From: AC-32 sp036265535
Lineage (GTDB): Bacteria > Actinomycetota > Thermoleophilia > Gaiellales > Gaiellaceae
NCBI GenBank assembly: GCA_036265535.1
Contig: DATAOV010000103.1
Coordinates: forward strand, 1 to 20,117
Length of the DNA stretch: 20,117 nt
Direction: 5' to 3'
In this document: positions 7,968 to 15,201 of the stretch, piece after piece
Layout: every line of letters begins with the position of its first letter
How positions within the stretch are numbered: position 1 is the first letter of the stretch
The notes under the pieces: generated by a model
Seen by the model: the letters and a program-made list of their open reading frames with translations, nothing else
Database searches by the model: none
Told to the model about the DNA's origin: nothing
Translations under genes and position numbers: made by a program

Positions 7968-9099
7968 GCCGCCGCCCCGGCTCCTGGCAGTGGCGCCCGG
8001 CGAGCCGTTCGCGTCGAGCACCTGGTCGGGCTCGAGCATGTATCTGCTGCACGCGCTCGGGCGGGCCGGCGCACTGGCCGGCGCCGTCAACGGCGGCTCC
8101 CGGGCCCTGGACCTGCTCGAGCAGGCGGCCAGCTTCTCCCCCGATCGGCGGCGCTGGAGCCTCCGCTACCACTCGCGCAGCTCGGCGGCCGGCCCGCTCG
8201 CGCGCCGACTCCGCAGCGCGCGCGCAGCGCGGCGCCTGCGAGGCCTCGAGGCAGACGCCGACGGCGTGCTCCAGATCGGCGCCTGGTACGACGTCGACGG
8301 CAAGGGGATCCGCTGCTCCTACCACGACGGCAACCTCGCCGTCTCGCTGGCCCGGCCCGAGCAGGGGCTCGACCGGCACGACCGAGGCGTGCGGCGCGCC
8401 CTCGAGGCCGAGCGGAGCCTCTACGACCGGCTGCAGGTGATCTTCACCATGAGCGACTGGCTGCGCCGCTCGTTCGTAGACGACTTCGGCCAGGTACCGG
8501 AGAAGGTGATCACCGTCGGCGCCGGCGCCAACCTGGAGTGCGTTCCGGAAGCTCCGGAGCGGACCTTCGCGTCGCCGCGCGTCCTGTTCGTCGGCAAGCG
8601 CTGGGAGCGCAAGGGCGGTCCGCAGCTGCTCGCGGCCTTCCGCCGGCTGCGGCAAGCGCGGGCCGACGCCGAGCTCTGGATCGTGGGGCCCGACGAGCCT
8701 CCGGCGCAGGAGGCCGGCGTTCGCTTCCACGGCCGGATCTCGAGGAGCTCGGCGGAAGGCGAGCGCCGATTGGCCGAGCTCTACAACGAGGCGACGGTCT
8801 TCGCGATGCCCTCGGTGTACGAGCCGTTCGGGGTCGCCTTCCTCGAGGCGATGGCATACCGGCTTCCCTGTATCGGGAGCGACCGCTGCGCGATGCCGGA
8901 GATCGTCGAGGACGGAATCACCGGGCACACGGTCGACGCCTTCGACACGGAGGCACTCGCCCAGCGGCTCCTCGAGCTCGCCGAGCCCGACCGCGCCCGC
9001 GCGTTCGGAGAGGCGGGCCACCGGCGGTTCCTCGAGCGCTTCACCTGGGACGGCGTCGCCGCGCGGATGGTCGCCGCGGTGGCCGCGAGGCTGTCTTAG
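7951..9099 (+). CDS. Glycosyltransferase family 4, second of two tandem paralogues
   Basis: This 382-residue GT-B protein is related to its upstream neighbour. Shared blocks are TMSDWLRRSFVDDFG, VGAGANLE, FVGKRWERKGGPQLL, LWIVG and FTWDGVAARM. The donor-site EX7E is E291-E299 in YEPFGVAFLEAMA, followed by MPEIVEDGITGH. The acceptor half has AWYDVDGKGIRCSYHDGN, in a position comparable to the neighbour's IYTDNTYT, hinting at related acceptors. I take TTG 7951 because GAGG lies six bases upstream (7941-7944). GTG 7990 is an alternative without a visible ribosome site. The TAG stop overlaps the flippase stop on the other strand by four bases. Confidence 0.86.
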   Translation: MPPTAEPPPRLLAVAPGEPFASSTWSGSSMYLLHALGRAGALAGAVNGGSRALDLLEQAASFSPDRRRWSLRYHSRSSAAGPLARRLRSARAARRLRGLEADADGVLQIGAWYDVDGKGIRCSYHDGNLAVSLARPEQGLDRHDRGVRRALEAERSLYDRLQVIFTMSDWLRRSFVDDFGQVPEKVITVGAGANLECVPEAPERTFASPRVLFVGKRWERKGGPQLLAAFRRLRQARADAELWIVGPDEPPAQEAGVRFHGRISRSSAEGERRLAELYNEATVFAMPSVYEPFGVAFLEAMAYRLPCIGSDRCAMPEIVEDGITGHTVDAFDTEALAQRLLELAEPDRARAFGEAGHRRFLERFTWDGVAARMVAAVAARLS

Positions 9100-10631
9100 C
9101 CGAGACGCTCGCGGAGCGCGGCCGCGCCGAGCCGGAGCTCGGCAACCGAGAGCTCGCGGCTGACGAGCAGGACCGAGAGGTAGGCGAGGACACTGCCGAC
9201 TCCTCCGACCAGCCAGGCGGTCAACGACAGGTTCTCGGTGCCGAACAGCCGCAGAACGCCTGCCATCGCCGCCGCGGCCACGAGCGAGCGGACGAGCGAG
9301 ACGCCGAGCGGCCGCAGCGGGAAGTCGACCACCCGGGCGCAGATCCAGAGATGGGCGGGCACGTAAACGGCAAGCGCGAGGTCTGTGCCGATCGCCCCGG
9401 CGACGATTCCGATCCGCGGGATGAAGATGACGTCGACCACGAGGTTGATCGCGACGGCGGCGAGTGCCACCGGAAGCCGCTTCCGCGCCTGCCCGAGGTA
9501 GTTCGCGGCAGGAGAGAGGAGCGCTCCGACCGCGGCGAGGAAGACGTAGGGCGCGAAGGCCCGCAAGACATTCGCCGACTCGCCGTAGTCCGGTCCCAGC
9601 AGCAGGTCTACGATCGGGCCGGCCCAGACGATGAGCGGCGCGAGCAGGAGCCCGTACCCGACGATCAGGTAGCGCACGGCTCTCCTGAAGGAGCGCACGT
9701 CCGAGCCGCTCTCCAGGTGGCGAGCCACGCGTGGCGCGATCGTGGTGGCAACGATCCCTGCGGGGTAGTGCATGAAGACGGTGAGGCCGAACGGCGCCTG
9801 GAAGAGGCCGACGGACGTCTCGGTGAGGTAGGCCCCGATCAGCAGCGCGTCGAGCTGGTCGAAAAACAGGTAGGCGCCCTCGACGAGGGCAAGTGCCCCC
9901 GCGTACGCGGCGATCTGACGGGTGTTGCCCCGAGCGGTACGGATCGCTAGGGCGGACCGGCCGAACAGGCGCGCGATCAGGACGGCGCCGGTCACGACGC
10001 CGAGCGCGTAGCCCGTGGCGCGCCCGAACGCGGCTCCGGTCGCACCTGCGCCGAGCGAGATCAGGACCACGCTCGCGGCGAGGAAGCCGACGCTCTGCGA
10101 GAGCATCATCAGGACTCCCACCGGGAGCCGCCCCTGGGCGATCAATGCGGCCGCGAACAGCTGGGTGAGGCTGCCGCCGACGAGAGCCAGCGCGACGCCG
10201 CGCAACGGCCAGGTCAGGTTCGGCGTCCCGTAGAGATCGGCGATTCCGCCTGCGGCCAGGAAGAGCGTCAACCCGAGGGCGGCGCAGATCGCGACCTTCA
10301 GGCGCAGCGCGTCCGCGATGTAGGCCGCGATCGCCTGCCGGTCGCCCCGACGCTCTGCGATGAACCGACCGGCGGAGGAGCTGATGCCGAAGTCCATGGG
10401 CAACGCGACGAGAGCTCCGATTGCCAGCGCGAGCGTGTACGTCCCGTACCCGTGGGGCGAGAGCGCGCGGACGAGGTACAGGGTGAGCACGACAGCCAGC
10501 GAGGCCGTCAGCACCGTGCTCAGGGTGGCGAAGGCGGTGTTTCGCGCGATGCTGTCGCTCGCGACCCTGTCCTCGGGTGCGGGCGGCTGGCCCGCCGCTG
10601 GCTCGTTCGCGCTCGTCAGCGGCACGCCCAT
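9096..10631 (-). CDS. Polysaccharide/lipid-linked oligosaccharide flippase (Wzx/MATE-like)
   Basis: The product is 511 residues, composed mostly of hydrophobic helices; I judge roughly 12-14 transmembrane segments by eye. The start of the membrane region, SIARNTAFATLSTVLTASLAVVLT followed by LYLVRALSPHGYGTYTLA, is the classic opening of Wzx and stage V sporulation B-type exporters, where an Arg-Xaa-Leu-(S/G)-Pro-xx-YG motif follows helix 1. A second family-like segment is FGISSSAGRFIAERRGD. Such proteins flip undecaprenyl-linked repeat units from the cytoplasmic to the outer face of the membrane. It is transcribed opposite to the transferases on both sides. ATG 10631 has AGGTGAG almost touching the start, closer than an ideal ribosome site. 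Confidence 0.87.
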   Translation of the reverse strand: MGVPLTSANEPAAGQPPAPEDRVASDSIARNTAFATLSTVLTASLAVVLTLYLVRALSPHGYGTYTLALAIGALVALPMDFGISSSAGRFIAERRGDRQAIAAYIADALRLKVAICAALGLTLFLAAGGIADLYGTPNLTWPLRGVALALVGGSLTQLFAAALIAQGRLPVGVLMMLSQSVGFLAASVVLISLGAGATGAAFGRATGYALGVVTGAVLIARLFGRSALAIRTARGNTRQIAAYAGALALVEGAYLFFDQLDALLIGAYLTETSVGLFQAPFGLTVFMHYPAGIVATTIAPRVARHLESGSDVRSFRRAVRYLIVGYGLLLAPLIVWAGPIVDLLLGPDYGESANVLRAFAPYVFLAAVGALLSPAANYLGQARKRLPVALAAVAINLVVDVIFIPRIGIVAGAIGTDLALAVYVPAHLWICARVVDFPLRPLGVSLVRSLVAAAAMAGVLRLFGTENLSLTAWLVGGVGSVLAYLSVLLVSRELSVAELRLGAAALRERLG

Positions 10632-10702
10632 CTCACCTGGGTCAAATCGTAGGCGATGCGGCGGGCGCCCTTCGCGTGCCGCTCTGGATGCGGTAGAACC
10701 CT
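10632..10702. promoter_or_regulatory. Divergent intergenic region between flippase and GT2 genes
   Basis: This 71-base gap is the only space between two divergent genes, so promoters for both probably lie in or next to it. On the plus strand TAGAAC (10694-10699) resembles a -10 box. It would place the transcript start at or beside GTG 10703/10706, that is, a leaderless mRNA; no good -35 accompanies it. On the minus strand TTGACC lies too near the ATG to be that gene's own -35. The evidence is position plus one weak box. Confidence 0.3.
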
Positions 10703-11704
10703 GTGGTGAGCAGGCCAGCCCCTCAGGTCGACATCGGCTTGCCCACGCGCGGGGAGGCCCCGTACATCGCAGAGGCGATCGAGTCGATCCTCGCCCAGAC
10801 CCATCGAGCCTGGCACCTGCTCATCTCCGAGAACGGCCCTGGAGGCGGGGAGTTGGAGGAGCGGATCCGGCCGTACCTGGCCGATCCTAGGAGCGAGTAC
10901 AGCGCTATGGGCGAGGCGGTCGGGGCGTCAAAGAACCACACGCGGGTGATCCAGTACGGCTCGTCACCCTACGTCGCGATTCTGCACGACGACGACCGTT
11001 GGGACCCCGAGTTCCTCGCGCGACGCGTCGAGTTTCTCGAGAGCCACCCCGAATGCGGCCTCGTGTTCTCGGCGAACCGCGAGATGGACGAACGCTCGCG
11101 CGAGACAGGGCGCTCGAGACAGGTGCTCGCCGAAGGGGTTCACCCACCCGAGGAGTTCGTACCGCTCCTCCTGCGCCACAACATGATCGGAATACCAACC
11201 GTGCTCGTGCGCCGGAGCGCCTACGAGACCGTGGGACCGGTCTTCGACGAGCAGACGGTCTTCTTCGACTACGAGATGTGGCTTCGGATCGCCCTGCGAT
11301 TCCCCGTCGGCTACCTCGCGGTCTGGGACGCGTCCTACCGCGTGCATGACCGGCAGGTGACGATGACGGAGAGACGCCGCGGCCGTCAGGAGCTGACACT
11401 CCTCGACCAGATCGAAGGCCTGCTGGCGGACGCTCCGCACGTGGAGCCCGATCGACGGCAGCTCAGACGGCGGCGCGCAAGGGCCCACCTCTCGGCTGCC
11501 CTCGACGAGCTGCAGGAGCCGAACCGACGATCTGCCAGCCGGCACCTGGCGGAGGCCGTTCGCATCTATCCCCTCGCGGCGATCGACCCGAAGGTGCCCG
11601 CAGCGCTCGTCGGCCTGACGCTCGGCGCGAGAGGCCGGCGGGCCGTCGACCGGCTGCGGTATCTCGTCCTGCGCAAGGGGCTGCGCGTGCACGTGCGGCG
11701 TTGA
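10703..11704 (+). CDS. Glycosyltransferase family 2
   Basis: This 333-residue protein has a GT-A fold inverting-transferase domain in about residues 1-220. The opening VDIGLPTRGEAPYIAEAI and SILAQTH is the standard GT2 nucleotide-binding start. The metal/nucleotide-binding acidic motif is LHDDDRW with D96-D98. A following FFDYEMWLRIALRF segment is the usual ED/DxE-W acceptor-binding region of this family. The C-terminal third is Arg-rich and helical, without transmembrane segments, so the enzyme is probably a peripheral cytoplasmic protein. The start is GTG 10703 or the adjacent GTG 10706; neither has a convincing ribosome site. It is transcribed away from the flippase, and the sugar transferred is unknown. 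Confidence 0.88.
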   Translation: MVSRPAPQVDIGLPTRGEAPYIAEAIESILAQTHRAWHLLISENGPGGGELEERIRPYLADPRSEYSAMGEAVGASKNHTRVIQYGSSPYVAILHDDDRWDPEFLARRVEFLESHPECGLVFSANREMDERSRETGRSRQVLAEGVHPPEEFVPLLLRHNMIGIPTVLVRRSAYETVGPVFDEQTVFFDYEMWLRIALRFPVGYLAVWDASYRVHDRQVTMTERRRGRQELTLLDQIEGLLADAPHVEPDRRQLRRRRARAHLSAALDELQEPNRRSASRHLAEAVRIYPLAAIDPKVPAALVGLTLGARGRRAVDRLRYLVLRKGLRVHVRR

Positions 11705-12055
11705 CCTCAACCTGAGGGTCGTGAACCTTCGGGTGCGGATGCGCCTGCGTCTGGAACGACGCGATCGGCACACCTTTCGAGAAAGGGCGAGGCCCGCGCA
11801 GGGCGGCTGCCAGTGATGCTGCGGCAGAGCGGAAACAGCTTGCGGACGAGCTCGCAACTGTCCCGGCCGACGTCGTCCGCCGCCGGCAGGCCCTGGAAGT
11901 CGATGCCCGCCATCCGCCCGCGCCCAATCTCGCCCGGACACCTTCTACGCCCGGTTCCCTCGTTCGAGTGAGAGCCGCCTCAAGCGCTCGTCGGAAACGC
12001 GCGATCCAGAGGCAATCGACGTCAACGCCGGCCCGAGCCGAAGGATCGCTGCTTC
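11705..12055. other. 351-base region without an intact gene
   Basis: Between the GT2 stop and the beta-helix gene start there is no convincing intact coding region on either strand. The minus strand holds what looks like decayed coding sequence, listed separately. Two small inverted repeats are visible: CCTCA-ACC-TGAGG (11705-11717) directly after the GT2 stop, and CCTTTC-GA-GAAAGG (11773-11786). Neither is followed by a T-run, so I do not call a terminator. AAGGA at 12041-12045, ten bases before TTG 12056, is the likely ribosome site of the next gene. I see no clear promoter. Confidence 0.6.
11707..11913 (-). pseudogene. Truncated remnant of a DUF4910/DUF2172-like aminopeptidase-domain gene
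   Basis: The minus strand reads 68 codons from ATG 11913 to TGA. Residues 16-35 (GRDSCELVRKLFPLCRSITG) closely resemble the N-terminal helix that opens DUF4910/DUF2172 proteins, where a pattern like L-ELYPICRSITGDGVR is strongly conserved. Those proteins are normally about 400 residues and often occur in surface-polysaccharide loci. Immediately after SITG the similarity stops, and the rest (SRPARASPFLE onward) looks like random high-GC translation. The expected VPSGT and FDWTVP-EW motifs are absent in any frame before the GT2 gene. I read this as the 5' end of a gene whose body has been deleted. The family match is from memory of the motif, and chance is not excluded for so short a stretch. 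Confidence 0.45.
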
Positions 12056-13498
12056 TTGAAGAACACCGTTTCGATCGCCGCCCTCTGCGCGATTGCCACC
12101 GCTGCCGTGCTCGGCTTCGGCGCCGCCCGGTCCGAAGCGACCGTCTCGTGTGACCGCTATGCCGCCACGACGGGAAGCGACACTGCCGCCGGCACCTCCA
12201 GCGCGCCGTTCCGCACCGCCCAGAAGCTCGCCGACAGCCTGAGCGCCGGCCAGACCGGCTGCCTGAATCCCGGTGTCTACAACGAGAACCTCCGTCTGAA
12301 CCACGGCGGAGCGCCCGGGAGCCCGATCCGGCTGACGAGCGCCCCGGGCGGCCGGGCGACCCTGGTCGGCCGGCTCTACGTACCCGACAGCTCGAACGAC
12401 GCGGTCTTCGCCGACCTGAATCTCGTCGGAACGAACGCGGACAACCTCTCGAGCCCGATGGTCGCCGGCGACCGCATCACCTTCACGGGAAACGACGTCA
12501 CCGACAACCACACGAGCATCTGCTTCGGGCTCGGCTCGGACAGCGGCTGGGGCACCGCGGTCGACGTCGTCATCGACAACAACCGGATCCACGACTGCGG
12601 CCGGCTGCCCGCTACGAACCACGACCACGGCATCTACGTCGAGTCGACGCGAAACGCCGTGATCACCAACAACTACATCTACGACAACGCCGACCGCGGC
12701 ATCCAGCTCTACCCTGACGCCCAAGGGACGAAGATCGCGAACAACGTGATCGACGGCAACGGAGAGGGCGTCCTCTTCTCGGGCGACAGCGGTCTCGCGT
12801 CCAGCAACAACGTCGTCACCCGCAACATCGTCTCGAACGCCGTCGTCCGCTACAACGTCGAGTCCTGGTGGCCCGACGGGAATCCGGTCGGGACCGGCAA
12901 CACCGCCACGGAAAATTGCGTCTGGAACGGCGCCCAGGGCAACGTCGCCGCGCAGGTGGGCTTCACCGCCTCGGGCAACAAGGCCGTGAACCCGCTGTAC
13001 ACCAACCGTGCGGCGAAGAACTTCCAGCTCCAGAGCGGGAGCCCCTGCGCCGGCTACGGGCCGGACGTCACGACCACTCCGGCCGCAACGCCGCCTCCCC
13101 CTCCTCCCGCGACCCCGGTGAGCCCTCCCGCCAACATGCAGGCACCGGCCGTCTTCGGCACCGCCCGGACAGGCGGGCGGCTCACCGCCTCGAGCGGCGC
13201 CTGGAGCGGCACCCCGACCTTCGCCTACTCGTGGCAGCGCTGCGACCGTAACGGCGGCGCCTGCGCGGCTACTTCGACGACCGGCTCCGTCTTCGCGCTG
13301 ACGAACGCCGACGTCGGCTACACGCTGCGCGTCGTCGTGCGGGCGCAGAACTCGGCGGGCAGCCCCTCCGCGACCAGCGCGCAGACTGCGGTCGTCCAGG
13401 CGGACAAGGGGCGTAAAGGCGCGGTGAGGACGTTCAAGAGCTCCCGCCTGCAGAGCCGCCGCGCACTGCATCGGCTCGCGCGCACGGTCCACCGCTAG
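12056..13498 (+). CDS. Secreted right-handed beta-helix protein with C-terminal Ig-like domain
   Basis: The product is 480 residues. Residues 1 to about 28 form a Sec signal peptide (basic MKN, hydrophobic core, cleavage plausible after SEA). Residues about 30-330 show parallel beta-helix coils, with repeated Asn-rich turns such as VIDNNRIHDCG (172-182), NHDHGIYVES (188-197), VITNNYIYDNADRGIQL and IANNVIDGNGEGVLF. This fold is shared by polysaccharide lyases, pectinases and mannuronan C5-epimerases. A Pro-rich linker (about 342-358) leads to one Ig-like domain (about 359-447) with SGAWSGTPTFAYSWQRC. The last 32 residues are strongly basic. The start is TTG 12056 with AAGGA ten bases upstream. 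It should act outside the cell on, or as part of, the surface glycan. A catalytic role is not proven; a structural or binding role is equally possible. Confidence 0.85.
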   Translation: MKNTVSIAALCAIATAAVLGFGAARSEATVSCDRYAATTGSDTAAGTSSAPFRTAQKLADSLSAGQTGCLNPGVYNENLRLNHGGAPGSPIRLTSAPGGRATLVGRLYVPDSSNDAVFADLNLVGTNADNLSSPMVAGDRITFTGNDVTDNHTSICFGLGSDSGWGTAVDVVIDNNRIHDCGRLPATNHDHGIYVESTRNAVITNNYIYDNADRGIQLYPDAQGTKIANNVIDGNGEGVLFSGDSGLASSNNVVTRNIVSNAVVRYNVESWWPDGNPVGTGNTATENCVWNGAQGNVAAQVGFTASGNKAVNPLYTNRAAKNFQLQSGSPCAGYGPDVTTTPAATPPPPPPATPVSPPANMQAPAVFGTARTGGRLTASSGAWSGTPTFAYSWQRCDRNGGACAATSTTGSVFALTNADVGYTLRVVVRAQNSAGSPSATSAQTAVVQADKGRKGAVRTFKSSRLQSRRALHRLARTVHR

Positions 13499-13543
13499 GC
13501 GGCCCCCGGAGCGGATTTTCGTGGAAACGCGGCCCTCCACCCG

Positions 13544-13566
13544 CCCGAGCGTGCTCTACACTCGGG
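13544..13566. promoter_or_regulatory. Candidate promoter box within an inverted repeat ahead of the BY-kinase gene
   Basis: TACACT (13557-13562) fits an actinobacterial -10 box and lies about 50 bases before ATG 13612. It is framed by an inverted repeat, CCCGAG (13544-13549) and CTCGGG (13561-13566), with an inner GAGC-GT-GCTC (13547-13556). Such a placement could be an operator. I see no good -35 box. The 113-base gap (13499-13611) holds nothing else I can name. Confidence 0.3.
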
Positions 13567-13611
13567 ACGGAGCGCTCAGGAAGTCTGCCGGCCCGCCCGA
13601 TATCACCACGG

Positions 13612-15198
13612 ATGACTGAATCGACCCTCTCGTTCGGGAATCAGCGCGAAGGCGCCTCGCGCTACCTGACCGCGCTCCGGGAGCACTGGCTCCTGATCCT
13701 GACCCTGGTTGCGGTGGCCGTCGGCAGCGCTGCGGCCTACTCGCTGACGGCGCCCAAGCGTTACAAGGCCGAGGCGACGATCCTGGTCAACCCGGTAGGC
13801 GAAAGCGACACCACGTTCGTCGGCATGCCGGTGATCAAGGAGTCGAACGGCCTGACGAGCGGTGTCCTCACGGCTGCCCGCTTGATCCAGACGCCCGAGA
13901 TCGCCGAGGGCGTCCGGAACCACTATGGCTTCGACATGAGCCGCAACGCGCTCCTCGGCTCGATCGCGGTGCAGCCGTTGAGCCAGAGCAACATCATTGC
14001 CATCGAGGCAACGGCGGGGAGTCCCTCGCGCGCCGCCGCCATCGCGAACGCCTTCGCCGCGGAGCTGATCAGACAGCGGTCGGAGCAGTTCCAGTCCGCC
14101 GTCGACGGCGCAGTCACACGCCTGCGCGCACGCCTCGACGGGCTGTCCCCGACCCAGCTGGCAACCCCCGCCGCCACCGACCTGCAGGCCCAACTGTCGG
14201 AGCTGATCACGCTCTCGGGCGGCTCCGACCCCACCCTGCACATCGCGAGCGCCGCGGTTCCGCCGACGTCTGCTTCGTGGCCCCGCCCGATGCTGAGCAT
14301 CGCGGTCGCGTTCCTCGTCGCCCTCCTGGTCGGCGCCGGCGCAGCCCTCGCGCTCGAGGTCTTCAACCCGAGGATCAATCGCGAGGACGAGCTGCTGCTC
14401 GGCCACCGCCTGCCGATCCTCGCGCGCGTGCCGCGGGTGCGCAGCACCTCTGCCTCGCGCTACCTCACGCACCGCGGCAAACTGCCGCCCCATGTCTGGG
14501 AGGCTTACCGGACGCTGCGAGCGTCGCTGACCGGTGCCGGCCCCAAGGGCGGCTTCCCACGTCGGATCCTCGTCACCAGCGCGATTCCGGGCGAGGCCAA
14601 GACCATGACCTCCGTGAACCTCGCGCTTACCATGGCTGCGACCGGGGCACGAGTGATCCTCGTCGACGCCGATCTGCGGCGACCGATGATCGCGACGGTC
14701 TTCGGGGCCGCTGTCCGCTCGAACGGGTTCGGGCTCCTCCTGCTCGGTAATGCGCCGCCCGAGCTCGCGCTTCTGCCGGCGCCGGGCTCGCCAAACCTCC
14801 AGCTGCTGCTGGCGAGCCCGGAGCATGCGCACCTGGTCGACCTGCTCCAACGCAACCGGCTCGAAGCGGTGCTCGAGCAGCTCCAGGAGTACGCCGACGT
14901 GATCATCATCGACTCCCCGCCGCTGACCGAGGTCGCCGACGCTCTCCCGCTCGCCGATGTGGTCGACACCATCCTCGTGTCCGTGCGCCTGGGCCGGAGC
15001 CGCCGCGACAAGCTCGAGCAGCTGCGCCGGGCGCTCGCCCAGCGCGGCGTCACGCCCGCGGGCTTCGTCGTCACCAGCCGGCGAGTGGCCAAGCGGCCCG
15101 CGTACGGCTACGAGTACCAGAGCGTCGAGAGGAAACCGGCTGAGGTCGAGGAGCTGAACGTGCGCCGCTCGAAGGTCGAAGTCGGCCCCGGCGAGTAG
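13612..15198 (+). CDS. Wzz-type chain-length regulator fused to bacterial tyrosine kinase (BY-kinase)
   Basis: This 528-residue protein combines both halves of a polysaccharide co-polymerase. Residues about 1-250 are the Wzz part: transmembrane helix 1 (about 25-46), an extracytoplasmic region containing PKRYKAEATILVNP, and helix 2 (about 226-248). The cytoplasmic kinase follows. It has a P-loop SAIPGEAKTMTS (323-334), Walker A' VILVDADLRRP (348-358), Walker B VIIIDSPP (430-437), and a C-terminal tyrosine cluster YGYEY (498-502) for autophosphorylation. Phosphorylation of that cluster controls polymer length and export in this family. The P-loop has Ala329 where the usual sequence is PGEGKT/S. 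The gene lies just before the Wzy-like gene with a three-base gap, so the two are cotranscribed. No strong ribosome site precedes ATG 13612. Confidence 0.9.
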   Translation: MTESTLSFGNQREGASRYLTALREHWLLILTLVAVAVGSAAAYSLTAPKRYKAEATILVNPVGESDTTFVGMPVIKESNGLTSGVLTAARLIQTPEIAEGVRNHYGFDMSRNALLGSIAVQPLSQSNIIAIEATAGSPSRAAAIANAFAAELIRQRSEQFQSAVDGAVTRLRARLDGLSPTQLATPAATDLQAQLSELITLSGGSDPTLHIASAAVPPTSASWPRPMLSIAVAFLVALLVGAGAALALEVFNPRINREDELLLGHRLPILARVPRVRSTSASRYLTHRGKLPPHVWEAYRTLRASLTGAGPKGGFPRRILVTSAIPGEAKTMTSVNLALTMAATGARVILVDADLRRPMIATVFGAAVRSNGFGLLLLGNAPPELALLPAPGSPNLQLLLASPEHAHLVDLLQRNRLEAVLEQLQEYADVIIIDSPPLTEVADALPLADVVDTILVSVRLGRSRRDKLEQLRRALAQRGVTPAGFVVTSRRVAKRPAYGYEYQSVERKPAEVEELNVRRSKVEVGPGE

Positions 15199-15201
15199 AT
15201 C

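Noticed and set aside
11773..11786. CCTTTC-GA-GAAAGG inverted repeat as a terminator
   Set aside because: The stem is six pairs with a two-base loop, too tight to fold as a normal hairpin, and no T-run follows on either strand.
13081..13130. Pro-rich CCTCCCCCTCCTCC stretch as a DNA repeat
   Set aside because: It encodes the proline linker between the beta-helix and Ig-like domains and needs no other explanation.
11945..13540. A 531-codon minus-strand open frame opposite the beta-helix gene
   Set aside because: The translation is Val/Asp/Arg/Gly-rich without any domain, whereas the plus strand has a signal peptide, beta-helix and Ig domain. Only its last 17 residues lie outside that gene and are noted as a possible remnant.
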